The notes below the pieces were generated by a model. That model did not search any database and was not told the DNA's origin. It saw only the letters and a list, made by a program, of their open reading frames with translations. Of a stretch of DNA of 64,000 nt, positions 33,296 through 45,895 are shown in pieces; positions within the stretch are counted from its first letter, which is position 1, and each line of letters begins with the position of its first letter. The stretch is from Begonia masoniana (lineage: Eukaryota > Streptophyta > Magnoliopsida > Cucurbitales > Begoniaceae): the NCBI GenBank assembly GCA_022432975.1, contig CM039512.1, positions 31,223,574-31,287,573 on the forward strand, read 5' to 3'. The translations under genes and the position numbers were made by a program.

Positions 33296-35480
33296 TGTAA
33301 CGACCCTTACCCGTACCCTAGTTTTCCCGTACAAATTTTTTCATTTTCTTATTCACTTAACGCGTATAACTGTAAACCTGACTTTTGTGCGGAAATAACA
33401 CTTTAAAAATCGAAATTGAAATTGTTAACGGTGTTAGAAATTTTCTTTGAAAACTATCTAAAATAAACTTAAAAACATTAACTAAACCTTTAATTATTTA
33501 AAAGAAAACAATAAAATATAAATTCTCTTTTTTTTTTTATAAAAAGGCATGTTCTGCCATCTTTGGCAGAACAAGTGGCGATTGCTCATAGCGAGCAATC
33601 GCCAATAGGCGATTGGTATATTACCCAGCGATCGCCAGGCAATAGGTGGCGATTATTCGCCACCTTCTCTGGATTTCTCCAGAGAATGGTGAACTCCCTT
33701 GGCGAATAATCCCTTCCTTCAGGCGATTATTCGCCAACGCCTCTGGATTTTTAATCCCAGAGGCTGCTTATCCTTATCCTTTCACATTCATACCCTGCAC
33801 ACACACTCTTATTTTACACACAACGCATCCTCACCCACCTTCCACATTACCAATTACCTATACATCAATTCAAAATACATTTAAAACGTTACCAATTTCT
33901 CAAAATAAACCGCATGGATCCATTTGAAAATTTAACATTTCCCACTGTTTGAAAAAAAACATCAAAAGTTCACAAAATACTATCCAAACCCAAACATCCT
34001 AAAATATCAACTATACAATTCACCTATTCTTCCTCTATCAAATCCCAAAATATTACCTACGTCCCCACGAGTCAAAATCACGCTCTGACTGCTAGCGCAC
34101 TCCCGCGAGCCATCTTTCCTCAACGTGCTCATACTTCAGGCAGAGGGACATCATCCTCACCTGTCTCGAAATCACCTACACCATAGAGACACCTATGAGA
34201 TAAAAATCTCAGTAAGCCCTGCGTAAATGCTAATGCATGATCATGTATGCTCTGTACTATGAAAACCGTCCATGTCAATGCATATATCCGTACGTGTCAG
34301 TCTATAGTTATCGGCAACGCTCGACAGATGGATAGGGCACGTCAAGCGATTAGACAGTCCACACCATCTGAAGGGAGGGAAACCCGCTCACCATGGAACG
34401 CCAGGTCTGAACCTCACCCCCGATAACCCCATGTCATGGTTGTTTACTGTGATACTTTACTTGCCTTTTTACGATGCATGTTCTTTTCATAAAAACCATG
34501 AGTAAATTCATTTTAATGTCGTTTTTAAAACCGTGATGCATGAACAGTTCTAATATAACATAAAGTAAACAATCACATGTGTACCATCAAGACGATAAAT
34601 AAACAGCATATAAAAACAACTAATTCTAACTACCCGAACCCCAAAAAAATTTAAACAAACAATCCTCAAGGTTCCTCGAAACGACTTTGACATATGGTGT
34701 AGCCCTATCGGCTAGAGTAAGTCACGAGAACTTACCTCGCGTCGTTGCACACCGAGCTCCGTCCACGAGCGTTTGTTCGCCTATACATTTCACAATATAC
34801 ACGTTAAACCGAGTCTAAATCCTCAAACTTCATTAATCGCCGAGATTTCAAAAACTCCATTAATGGAGGTTTTTAAGCTCCAACTTAACCAAATTTCGAA
34901 TATACCTCACAAATCGGTAAACTAAGCTCCGACGACAATCAATACGTCCATTAGAGGCATAACCAAGCTCAACCTATCAATTTCAAACATTGATTCACGT
35001 TTTCGACAAAAACCCTAATCGTTTTAAACCTTAGAAATTGATACATAACGTCCCAAAAGCTTAGAGCCTTACCTAGAGAGCGATGACGGAAGAGAAAGGT
35101 AGAGACTTGAGTCGCCGGAGGACAAGCTTCGACCACGGAGAGGAGAATCGCCGAAGGGGAAGGAAGAATCGCGCGGTGAGGGAGAGGAATGGAAATTACG
35201 TGGGTGAGGGGAAAATGAAGGAGTTTTTGTTTTTAATTAGAATTTTGGTTTGACAATTACTAAATCGCCCTTTGTCTCATTTTCTATTTCTTTATCCGAT
35301 TATTTCGTTATTTAACTAACGATCATATTTTCCAAAATTCTCATATTTCACCATAATTTCTACTTTATTATTACGGCTTCGTTTAAACTTTCCATTCGTA
35401 AAACGGACTTAATTTGATGTATTTACAAAAATGCCGATAATATTGGAATATTATTAAATCCCGTAAAGCCGGGTGTTACA
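33296..35480 (-). repeat. E6 3' LTR (2185 bp)
   Basis: In element direction: first donor CTAG/GTAAGG (35073/35072), intron to 34781, 45-nt micro-exon 34780-34736, second intron 34735-34176 with a perfect 10-bp end pairing (34693-34702 with 34176-34185) and the adjacent hairpin AGCC-GATAG-GGCT. The palindrome-rich GGCGAT/ATCGCC block lies at 33541-33780. No clear TATA box is seen. Confidence 0.93.
33541..33780 (-). repeat. GGCGAT/ATCGCC palindrome block with TCTGGA hairpins
   Basis: Contains GGCGATTGCTCA and AGCGAGCAATCGCC, GCGATCGCC, GGCGATTATTCGCC, and two hairpins with CTCTGG/CCAGAG stems. Equivalent blocks lie at 40365-40590, 43185-43335, 28860-29010, 57955-58150 and 58685-58850, each with a different palindrome. 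Confidence 0.85.
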
Positions 35481-35519
35481 TTCCACCCACCTTATTTAAA
35501 TTTTGTCCTCAAAATTTCA

Positions 35520-37085
35520 TTACACAAACTGTTCAAGATACTTCAACATCATATCCTGCTGTCTCTCCCAAGTAGCCTCTTCTACATCATGGTTCCTCCA
35601 CAAAACCTTTACCAGAGGAATCTCCTTATTTCGTAACACCTTGATGGAAGACTCTAGGATTCGTACTGGCCTTTCCTCGTAGGTCAGCGTTGGTTGCACT
35701 TCAATCTCCCTTGTTTCAACGACGTGTGACGGATCGCGTATACACTTTCTGAGCATAGACACGTGGAACACATCGTGAATACCTTCCATAGATGCCGGGA
35801 GTTGTAACCTGTACGCCATGGTCCCAATCCTCTTCAGAATAGGGAATGGCCCCACAAAACGAGGGTTCAATTTGCCTCGTCTTCCAAATCGCATAACGCC
35901 CTTAAACGGAGAAATCTTTAAATACACCTCGTCACCTTCCTTGAACTGTAATTCTCTCCGTCTGGTGTCAGCATAACTCTTTTGGCAGCTTTGTGCAATC
36001 TCTATGCGTTGTCTAATAACAGCAATCTTCTCCGCTGTTTGTTGCAAAATATCTGGGCCAACAATGCTAGCTTCGCCTACCTCATCCCAATATAGTGGAG
36101 GCCTGCATTTTCGACCATACAGCGCCTCATACGGAGCCATGCCAATAGTAGCCTGGAAGCTGTTGTTGTACGAAAACTCAATCAATGGCAGATATCGGCT
36201 CCACGAGCCCTGAAACTCTAGCACGCAAGCTCTAAGCATATCCTCAAGAATCTGATTTGTTCTTTCTGTCTGTCCGTCAGTCTGAGGATGAAATGCCGTG
36301 CTGAAATTCAACTGAGTTCCCATGGCCTTGTGTAAACTCTTCCAGAACTTCGAAGTAAATCTTGCATCTCTATCAGAAACAATAGAGATAGGCACTCCAT
36401 GTAGTCTGACAATCTCCTGTACGTACAGCTCAGCTAGCTGATCTATGGAATAGGTCATTTTCACTGGTAGGAAGTGGGCTGTCTTTGTCAAACGGTCCAC
36501 AATCACCCATATACCATCATGCCCCTTTGTTGTTCTCGGGAGTCCAACTATGAAATCTGTGGATATCTGCTCCCATTTCCACTCTGGAATAGGCAGTGGC
36601 TGTAAGGTTCCGACTGGCCTTTGATGCTCTGCCTTAACCTGTTGGCAAATCAGGCAGGTTTCCACGTACCTGGCAATTTCTCTCTTCATGTTAGGCCACC
36701 AAAAATGTTGTCTCAAGTCTCTATACATTTTGGTGCTTCCCGGATGCATTGAATACGCTGAGGAATGCGCCTCAGTTAAGATCTCATTTTTCAGCTCATC
36801 ATCATTAGGCACGTACCACCTGTGCCTGAATTTCAGTACTCCATCATCTGTCAGGTTGAAGTAAGATGAATTTTCAGATGTCATGCTCATTCGATGCCTT
36901 TCACACTCTGAATCATTTTGTTGAGCCATTCGTATTCTATCCAAAATCGTCGGTCTAAGAGAAATGTTAGTAAGCATGCTGGACAATTCTGTCACAATCT
37001 CTACAACAAACTTCTCAATCTCAGACCTCAACATTACCGACATAGATGCAAGTGAGGGTTGGCTCGTAGTAGGTATTCGGCTCAA
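35520..37085 (-). CDS. E6 integrase with chromodomain (open)
   Basis: About 521 codons open from the RNase H/integrase boundary to the natural stop at 35520; the first Met is not a real start, because this is part of a polyprotein. N-terminal zinc site (EAHSSAYSMHPGSTK, ETCLICQQVKAEH), DDE core (STDFIVGLP, SDRDARFTSKFW, LEDMLRACVLEF), and a chromodomain ending VLRNKEIPLVKVLWRNHDV then EEATWE. All expected catalytic positions look present. The reaction would be insertion of the cDNA into chromosomal DNA. Confidence 0.9.
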   Translation of the reverse strand: MSRIPTTSQPSLASMSVMLRSEIEKFVVEIVTELSSMLTNISLRPTILDRIRMAQQNDSECERHRMSMTSENSSYFNLTDDGVLKFRHRWYVPNDDELKNEILTEAHSSAYSMHPGSTKMYRDLRQHFWWPNMKREIARYVETCLICQQVKAEHQRPVGTLQPLPIPEWKWEQISTDFIVGLPRTTKGHDGIWVIVDRLTKTAHFLPVKMTYSIDQLAELYVQEIVRLHGVPISIVSDRDARFTSKFWKSLHKAMGTQLNFSTAFHPQTDGQTERTNQILEDMLRACVLEFQGSWSRYLPLIEFSYNNSFQATIGMAPYEALYGRKCRPPLYWDEVGEASIVGPDILQQTAEKIAVIRQRIEIAQSCQKSYADTRRRELQFKEGDEVYLKISPFKGVMRFGRRGKLNPRFVGPFPILKRIGTMAYRLQLPASMEGIHDVFHVSMLRKCIRDPSHVVETREIEVQPTLTYEERPVRILESSIKVLRNKEIPLVKVLWRNHDVEEATWERQQDMMLKYLEQFV

Positions 37086-37143
37086 CGCATCAGCAACTTT
37101 ATTTGCCTTCCCTGGGTGGTATTTAATTTCAAAATCGTAATCT

Positions 37144-37539
37144 TTAACGAACTCTAACCAACCTTCGCTGTCGTATATTAAGTTCTTTCTGCGTAAACAA
37201 GTACTTCAAACTCTTGTGATCTGAGAACACTTCATACTGCTGCCCATACAGGTAATGTCTCCAGATTTTTAATGCAAAAACGACCGCTGCAAGCTCAAGG
37301 TCGTGTGTCGGATAGTTTTGCTCATATGGCTTCAACTGTCGAGAAGCATAGGCAATGACTCTGCCCTCCTGCATCAATACACATCCCAGTCCGATCCTCG
37401 AGGCATCACAGTAGATACTGAACTTATCGCCCTCAACTGGCAGTGTAAGAACTGGAGCTGTAGTCAATCTCCATTTCAGCTCCACAAAGCTCCTTTCACA
37501 GGCAGGAGACCATACAAACTTCTCATTCTTTCTCGTCAA
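37144..37539 (-). pseudogene. E6 RNase H segment
   Basis: Contains [18 protein letters not shown] and [21 protein letters not shown] frameshift near 37160 (after LNIRQRR) separates it from the integrase frame, and another near 37660 separates it from RT. Confidence 0.85.
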
Positions 37540-37598
37540 TCGGGATAGAGGGACTGCTATCTTTGAACACCCCTCAATGAATTTCCTGTAATATCCAG

Positions 37599-39944
37599 CT
37601 AAACCAAGAAATCTTCGTACCTCTCGTACATTATTAGGCTGTGGCCATTGCTTGACAACCTCAATTTTTTTGGATCAACTGAGATTCCCTCCTGAGATAT
37701 GATATGACTAAGAAACCTTACTTGATCAAGCCAGAATTCGCACTTAGAAAACTTCGGATATAACTGGTGTTGGCACAAAGTCCTAAGAACAATCCGTAGA
37801 TGCTCCTCATGCTCCTTCTTTGTTTTAGAATAGACCAGGATGTCATCTATAAAAACTACGACGAATCTATCCAAATACTCTTTGAAGACGCGGTTCATCA
37901 TATCCATAAATGTTGCAGGAGCATTCGTAAGTCCAAATGACATCACAAGAAATTCGTAATGTCCATACCTCGTTCGAAACGCTGTCTTTTCAATATCTTC
38001 TTTTCGGACCTTCAACTGATAATAACCCGAGCGTAGATCAATCCTAGAAAACACTCGGGCACCCTGCAGTTGGTCGAATAGATCGTCAATTCGGGGCAGT
38101 GGATATTTGTTTTTCACGGTCAATTTATTTAACTCTCGATAATCAACGCACATCCTGAGAGTTCCGTCCTTTTTCTTCACAAATAGGACTGGCGCACCCC
38201 AAGGAGAAAAGCTGGGTCGAATAAACCCTTTGTCTAATAATTCCTCCAACTGTGACTTCAGCTCCTTCAATCCAATAGGCGCCAATCTATACGCGTTCTT
38301 CGATACATGTGCTGAACTCAGATAAACATCAATCACGAACTCAATCTCCCGATCAGGCGGTAGTTCAGGAAGATCGTCGAGAAAAATCTTTGAGAACTCC
38401 TTAACAACCGGAAGATCATCCGGTTTCAATTTATCAAGTAATCGAGTATCAATCACTGTGGCCACAAAAATCGAGCACCCATCCTTAAATTGTTCTCTGG
38501 CTATCATCGAATATGTAGCAGGTCGCCCGCTTAACCTATTCATTGCCTGAAAAGTGAACTCAACCTTGTTCGGGGGGCGGAAAGTCACCATCCCGGACCC
38601 GCAGTCAATTGTGGCGCAATAGCGTGCAAGCCAATCCATTGCCAAAATAAGATCATACATCTCTATACCCATAACTATCAACCGGGCATAGAGGGTGTTG
38701 TTTTCCACAGAGACGACGTTGCCCTGGAAAACCCGATCAGACTGCATATTCACTCTCGAAGGCAGCATTACTCGATACTCGCATTCAGCTAACTCAGACA
38801 CTAGCCCCAATCTAATCATGCAAGCAGTTGAAATGAAGGAGTGCGTAGCTCCTGTATCTATCAAAGAAAACACTGGAACACCCATGACTAGAATAGTACC
38901 TGCTATGACAGATGGCTGTGCCTCATCATCAACATCTCCAGGCTCGATAAATGCGAAGATCCTCGGCATAACTGTTCTCTGATTGGTAGTCGCTCTCGGA
39001 CAGTTCTGAGCAAAATGATCGATCTCTCCACATCTATAACAACTGTTCGTGCCCAACCGACAAGTGCCATAATGTTCCTTCTGGCACTTTGGACAAACAG
39101 GTTTCTGTGCAGCCCCTTGGACTTGTTTCCCCTTACCTTGATCGCCTCCTCCTTCATGAGGCCTTTTGACGCCTCGTTGTTGTTGTCCTCTGGGTTGCCA
39201 GCCTCGATTCCGTACCTGAGGCTGAATCTCGCGAAAGAAGCCCTTAGCAGGTTCTCTAGGCTTAACGCATGTCAGCTCAGCAGCTTCGAACTCCAGGGCT
39301 CTCGCTGCAATTTCCTCATAAGGCACATCTAGAATACCAGACACTATGATGTTCTTTCGGATCTCCCTGTTCACTCCATCCATAAATTGTTGCACCTTTT
39401 CTTCATTATCACTGACTAGGCGCGGTGCAAACTTGGACAATGCTTCAAACTTTCTGATATACTCTGCCACCGTATTAGTCTGCTTCAATTGTGTAAACTC
39501 AGCTCTCTTTGCCGCCCTCACTGTACGGCTGAAATACTTCTCAAAGAACACGGTTTTAAACCGTTCCTATCTCATCAGAGCCACGTCCGTCGTAGCCTTA
39601 ACAGAATCCCACCAAGACCGGGCATCCAGTGCTAGGTGGAATGTGACACACTCAACTTTCTCGGCATTGTCCACTTTGGCATACGCCAACATATCCTCCA
39701 TTTTTCGAACCCACTCCTCAGCAATAGAGGGGTCCGAAGATTGCCCGTCGAATATCGGAGGTCTCAGCTTTTGAAATCTCTCCATGCTTTGACCATTAGG
39801 GACGACTATCTCTTAGGCCCTCCGATTCTCACGAACCAAGTCCGTGATTTGCTGCGCTTGTCGATCCATGTGTTGGGATTGACGGTCGAGTAAGTCTGTC
39901 AGTCTATCTATGGCATCGTCTCGGGCGTCTCTACCGCGAACCAT
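37599..39944 (-). pseudogene. E6 gag, protease and reverse transcriptase (two stops)
   Basis: Starts at the Met at 39944-39942 (MVRGRDARDDAIDRL). A TAA near 39817 and a TAG near 39566 (Trp in other copies) interrupt gag. The frame from 39551 to 37599 is then open for 650 codons: gag core, knuckle [14 protein letters not shown] (the usual Gly before His is Asp), protease with intact DTGA ([12 protein letters not shown]), and RT with [14 protein letters not shown] and FIDDILVYS. It ends by frameshift in the RT connection region. Confidence 0.88.
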
Positions 39945-40091
39945 TTTCTAAAACTCCTATAAAAGTAAAAACAATAATCCTAAGAAATCAAATTTAAATA
40001 AAGCAATTAAACGTACTTACAGTTGATGAAGGATGTCCGCGTAGTGGCTGACCAGTCGTGCAGTCTACAAAACCGTTTTTAAAACCCGGGG

Positions 40092-40103
40092 GCTCTGATA
40101 CCA
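40092..40103 (-). other. E6 primer-binding site
   Basis: Minus strand TGGTATCAGAGC, an exact initiator-Met tRNA type, four bases inside the 5' LTR. Confidence 0.9.
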
Positions 40104-40107
40104 TAAC

Positions 40108-42368
40108 TGTAACGACCCTTACCCGTAGCCTAGTTTTCCCGTAGAAATTTTTTCATTTTCTTATTCACTTAACGCGTATAACTGTAAACCTGACTTTTGT
40201 GCGGAAATAACACTTTAAAAATCGAAATTGAAATTGTTAACGGCGTTAGAAATTTTCTTTGAAAACTATCTAAAATAACTTAAAAACATTACTAAACCTT
40301 TGATTATTTAAAAGAAAACAATAAAATATAAATTCTCTTTTTTTTTTTAATAAAAAGGCATGTTCTGCCATCTTTGGCAGAACAAGTGGCGATTGCTCAT
40401 AGCGAGCAATCGCCAATAGGAGATTGGTATATTACCCAGCGATCGCCAGTGGCGATCGCCAGGCAATAGGTGGCGATTATTCGCCACCTTCTCTGGATTT
40501 CTCCAGAGAATGGTGAACTCCCTTGGCGAATAATCCCTTCCTTCAGGTGATTATTCGCCAACGCCTCTGGATTTTTAATCCCAGAGGCTGCTTATCCTTA
40601 TCCTTTCACATTCATACCCTGCACACACACTCTTATTTTACAGCAACGCATCCTCACCCACCTTCCACATTACCAATTACCTTACATCAATTCAAAATAC
40701 ATTTAAACGTTACCAAGTTCTCAAAATAACCGCATGGATCCATTTGAAAATTAACATTTCCCACTGTTTGAAAAAAAACATCAAAAGTTCACAAAATACT
40801 ATCCAAACCCAAACATCCTAAAATATCAACTATACAATTCACCTATTCTTCCTCTATCAAATCCCAAAATATTACCTACGTCCCCACGGGTCAAAATCAC
40901 GCTCCGACTGCTAGCGCACTCCCGCGAGCCATCTTTCCTCAACGTGCTCATACTTCAGGCGGAGGGACATCATCCTCACCTGTCTCGAAATCACCTACAA
41001 CCATAGGGCCACCTAGGAGATACAAACTCAGTTAGGCCTGCGTAAATGCTAATGCATGATCATGTATGCTCTGTACTATGAAAACCGTCCATGTCAATGC
41101 ATATATCCGTACGTGTCAGTCTATGGTTATCGGAAATGCTCGACAGATGGATAGGGCACGTCAAGCGATTAGACAGCCCACACCATCTGAAGGGAGGGAA
41201 ACCCGCTCACCACAGAACGCCAGGTCTAAACCTCATCCCCGATAACCCCATGTCATGGTTGTTTACTGTGATACTTTACTTGCCTTTTTACGATGCATAT
41301 TCTTTTCATAAAAACCGTGAGTAAATTTATTTTCATGTCGTTTTTAAAACCGTGATGCATGAACTGTTCAAATATAACATAAAGTAAACAATCACATGTG
41401 TACCATCAAGACGATAAATAAACAACATATAAAAACAACTAATTCTAACTACCCGAAACCCCAAACAATTTTAAACAAACAATCCTCAAGGTTCCTCGAA
41501 ACGACTTTGACATATGGTGTAGGCCTATCGGCCAAAGTAAGTCACGAGAACTTACCTCGCGTCGTTGCACACCGAGCTCTGTCCATGAGCGTTTGTTCGC
41601 CTATACATTCACAATAATAACGTTAACCGAGTCTAAATCCTCAAAATTTCAAAAAGAAATACCATGTCCTAATAAGGAAAAATCTCCTAAACTCTATTCT
41701 AGTTCGTTGAGGCATTCACGAACAATTTCACGCTCGAGATTTCAAAAACTCCATTAATGGAGGTTTTAAGCTCCAACTTAACCAAATTTCGAATATACCT
41801 CACAAATCGGTAAAACTAAGCTCCAACGACAATCATACGTCCATTAGAGGCATAACCACGCTCAACCTATCAATTTCAACATTGATTCACGTTTCGACAA
41901 AAACCCTAACGTTTTAAACCTTAGAAATTGATACATAACGTCCCAAAAGCTTAGAGCCTTACCTAGAGAGCGATGACGGTAAGAGAAAGGTAGAGACTTG
42001 AGTCGCCGGAGGACAAGCTTCGACCACGGAGAGGAGAATCGCCGAAGGGGAGGGAAGATCGCGCGGTGAGGAGAGGAATGGAAATTACGTGGGTGAGGGG
42101 AAAATGAAGGAGTTTTTGTTTTTAATTAGAATTTTGGTTTGACAATTACTAAATCGCCCTTTGTCTCATTTTCTATTTCTTTCTCCGATTATTTCGTTAT
42201 TTAACTAACGATCCTATTTTCCAAAATTCTCATATTTCACCATAATTTCTACTTTATTATTAGGGCTTCGTTAAAACTTTCCATTCGTAAAACAGACTTA
42301 ATTTGATGTATTTACAAAAATGCCGATAATATTGGAAAATTATTAAATCCCTAAAGCTGGGTGTTACA
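40108..42368 (-). repeat. E6 5' LTR (2261 bp)
   Basis: Very similar to 33296-35480 but about 76 bp longer: an extra 15 bp in the GCGATCGCC block (about 40446-40460) and an extra segment of about 80 bp in the first intron (about 41645-41725). Micro-exon 41600-41556, 45 nt as in the other LTR. Confidence 0.92.
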
Positions 42369-42972
42369 CATACAAACATATTCAAGCATACACAACCCTA
42401 CTGTTTTGTGATATAGGCCTGAAGGCACAAGCATACTTTACTTACCTGGTCTCCTGGAAATCGCTCGGCTGTAAGCTACTTTAGAAGCTCGCTCACCTAA
42501 AGTCATAACAGTACATTAATCAAACCTTCACTAAACTTCACCAAGAATCAATCAGAAGTTTGAGGAAACAAGTTTGAAATCCTGCTACCCGTTCATTCCT
42601 ATTTATCACCAAAACCCGAACCTACTCTCAATCACAGCATCCTCGAAATTTCTCACATTGTACTCCCACAGTTACCTAACTGCTAAAATACAAGAAAAAC
42701 GAGGAAAACTTACCTAGGTTGAAAGAGAATCGAGCAAGAGAATCGCCAAAAGGGTTCTGCTGGAGAGCTGAAGGCCGAAAGAGGAATGATAAACAGAATA
42801 GTGGCGGCTACAGTGCATTAAACCCAAACCTCTCTTCTTAAATACGTTATCCACTTTTAAATTTTCAATTACCCTTATGCCCTTGCCTAGTCACCCATTA
42901 ACCCTACTTTTATTATGGTCTTTTAAAGTGTGCCATTAATTTAAAAAAAAGAATTGAGAACTGGTTCGATAG
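42369..42972 (-). repeat. E5 3' LTR, second segment
   Basis: Resumes with the CATAC duplication, then the second-intron 5' arm (TTTTGTGATATAGG), the 51-nt micro-exon 42496-42446, the first intron 42713-42497 and exon 1. S1 inserted 14 bp before the LTR end, with GATAG duplicated. Confidence 0.88.
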
Positions 42973-45841
42973 TGTAACACCCCTAATACTGTACCCATTT
43001 TACCCGTATAAATTTTTCATTTTATTTCTACACTTTAAGCGGAAATCAATTCGGAATTAAAGTCAACGTTGTAACCCACTTAAAACAAAATTATTTATAA
43101 CTTAAAACTATTTAAAAACAATTAATAAAACAATTAAAACATTTATCAAACCTGGGAGGGCAAAACCGGAAAGCAGAGAAAAACGAAGCGGCGACTAATC
43201 GCTGCAGGCGCTGCACTTTGCAGCGATCAGGCGCTGCAATGTGCAGTGCCCAGTCGCTGCACTTTGCAGCGCCCAGTCGCTGCACTTTGCAGCGACCAAT
43301 TCCCTCTCTGGAACCCAAGATTCCAGAGAGTAATCCAACATTTCCAGAGAACTTCTTCCCATCATTTTCACCCCAAAACTTATCTCGTTTTTATGTCATA
43401 AATCAACGAATTTAAACAACCTAGACATACATTAAACTCTCGTAAAAACGAACTGCATGGATACGTTTAAAAGTTGTCTAATCCCCCTGTTTCAAATTCC
43501 AAGCAGTTCCAGTTTCCAGTAAAAACTATCAAAACACAGGTTATAAACAGATTCTCAAAAACGTTTAAAACATCAAATACGAACCTAACATCTAACCATA
43601 TCCAAACATCCTAACATGTTCGTCTATACATACGTATCATCCATTAAATCCCACAAAATACTCACACAGACATCCCCACGGGTCAAAACGCACCGACTGC
43701 TCAGCACACTCCCACGGGCCATTCTCCGTCAACTGCATCATACGTCAGGAGAAGGAACGTCGTCCTCACCTGGCTCAATGTCACCTATAACGTCACCTAC
43801 ACCATACGGACACCTATGAGCTAACAGGCTCAGTAAATTCTACGTAAATGCAGATGCGTGCAGTGCATATGGGGTTCAGAAATCATGCATAACAGAGCGT
43901 CGCAGACAGTATATCACCGAGATCTCATCCCCCTAACCGAAGGGGGCCCATCCAGCGGTCGGACTACCCCGTGCGGTTAGAGGAGGGGGGTACACGCTTA
44001 CAACACGTACAGCCGTGCCTGAGCCCCACCTCGCGTGACCAGATAACAGATTACGTTCATTAATTACAGTACATGAGATGTGGTATCGGCCAGACCCTTA
44101 ATCGGCCCGCACGATAGATCAAGAGCCCCCAATTTCTGGGCCACATAGTTTTCAGAAAACATCGTGCAGTGCAGAAATTCGTTTTCATGCCAAGTTAAAA
44201 TACGTGATGCATGAACAGTTCAATATAAAAGTAAACAAACAAGCATGCGTACCATCAAGACTATAAATGAAATAACCTACAAAATGTTTAAACCTAACTA
44301 CCCAACCAAAGCAGTTAAAACAATCAATCCTCCAAGATCCTCGACGCTAAAATCGAAGATACGGTGTAGCCAAAAAAAGCGGTCAGAGTACGTCACTGAG
44401 AATTACCTTGAGCGCGCGAAATTTTCTCTCTTCCACTTGAGTTTTTTTATGGAAAGCACCTTGAGCGCTTACATCCATTTTTCAATTTGGGTTTTGATGT
44501 CCACTTAGATAACGAATAATGATATGAGATTATCTCTTTCCGTTCTCAAGATCACACTTTCGTCGATATTCGGACCAAATCTCTGCCTTCTTTGATCTGA
44601 CCAGATATTTATTTATATTCTTGTACGAAAGCATACTTTTTGTAGGAAACCCAATATATAAGTGAAGAGATAACTCTGTCGNNNNNNNNNNNNNNNNNNN
44701 NNNNNNNNNNNNNNNNNNNNNNNNNNNNNNNNNNNNNNNNNNNNNNNNNNNNNNNNNNNNNNNNNNNNNNNNNNNNNNNNNTTTGATTAGATATTGTTAA
44801 ATTGAGTGTATAGTGGTTGATTGTGAAGAGATTGATGGACTTTGATGAAAAACAAAAAGGGGGATTTTCAGGTAAAGGGCGTTGGGTTCTGCTAAATGTG
44901 ACCTAGCGCCGGTTCATTTGTTTTAAAATTCCTTTTGCCAGATTAAAATAGGTTATAGGGAGTTACGTGGCGCTAGAATCATTCGCTTCCGGATAACCGA
45001 CGCAAAGTTAAGATGCGTGTTTGAAGTTTCGGGTCGGGGTTTGTGGACCAACTCGGGAATTAGTGCCCGTTTAATTAGGTTTATTGGTTAGGCTTAGAAA
45101 TAGTAATTGAGAGTAATGGTAAATGTAGGCTGATTTTGATGAAGCTTGATGTTGAATAGGCGAGCATATGTGACGTTAATGCGGCAAACCACAAGCTACG
45201 GACGAAGGTAAGTTCTCGTTGATCTTCTTTGGCCGATTGGACTAAACAGTACGTCGAATGTTGTTTCGAGGGAATTTTGGTGATGTTTTGTTTAAGTGTT
45301 GGATGGTTAGTTAGGTTATTGTTTATAGATGATTGTGCCTTATAGTTTTGATGGTTGCTCGGTAGTTAGATTTAGTGTTTTATAGATTATGTGTCTTATA
45401 GTTTTGATGGTTACCGGTAGTTAGGTTTATGTTTTGAGCTTTTTATGTTCTATAGTTTGGATGGTATGCTCTTATGTATGTTTGTGTTACGTTATAGATT
45501 CATGCACTGTTTTCAAATAAGCATAGTTTTCATGAAAAGAGGTTGTGCGCCAGAAGGTGGGGCTATTGATTATTGTGAGGCACGAAGCGGGCTTGTCAGA
45601 GTACACATCGTTTAAGACAATGAATTTTGCATCATGTTTTCATGAAAAGAGGTGCGCTAGAAGGTGGGGCTATGATCTATTGTGTAGGCCAAAAGGGGTA
45701 GGGCACAATACACATGAGGATGTAATGGCACTTTCATTTCGTAAAACGGACCTGATTTGACATATTTACAAAAATGCCATTATATTATAAAATATGAATA
45801 TAATATATTATATCCGAAATCCGTACAAGCTGGGTATTACA
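42973..45841 (-). mobile_element. S1: solo LTR, internally rearranged, with an assembly gap
   Basis: Ends TGTAACACCCC and GGTATTACA, flanked by GATAG (42968-42972 and 45842-45846). 42973 to about 44400 and 45725-45841 read as a minus-strand LTR. The part right of the gap (44782 to about 45720) reads as a plus-strand LTR: micro-exon 45160-45207, donor GAAG/GTAAGT, hairpin GGCC-GATT-GGAC. The palindromic block at 43185-43335 uses GCTGCA/TGCAGC units. 44400-44681 is not recognised. Confidence 0.75.
44682..44781. other. Assembly gap (100 N)
   Basis: Exactly 100 N. The orientation of LTR sequence changes across it. Confidence 0.97.
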
Positions 45842-45846
45842 GATAG

Positions 45847-45873
45847 AACCGGGTGTTACAATCTACCCTCCTT
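45847..45873 (-). other. E5 3' LTR start and polypurine tract
   Basis: The minus strand reads AAGGAGGGTAGAT followed by TGTAACACCCGGTT, the junction between the E5 interior and its 3' LTR. The LTR continues leftwards at 42972 after removal of S1. Confidence 0.85.
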
Positions 45874-45895
45874 AAAAGAATTTTGTCCTCAAAAT

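Larger units (their letters stand above)
33296..42368 (-). mobile_element. E6: complete Tekay-type retrotransposon of a second family
   Basis: A 9073-bp element bounded by TGTAACGACCC and GGTGTTACA, with CATAC repeated at 33291-33295 and 42369-42373. The 3' LTR is 33296-35480, the coding region 35520-39944, the primer-binding site 40092-40103 and the 5' LTR 40108-42368. Coding damage is light: a stop in gag, another between gag segments, and two frameshifts in pol. It lies within E5 and so is younger than E5. Confidence 0.95.
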
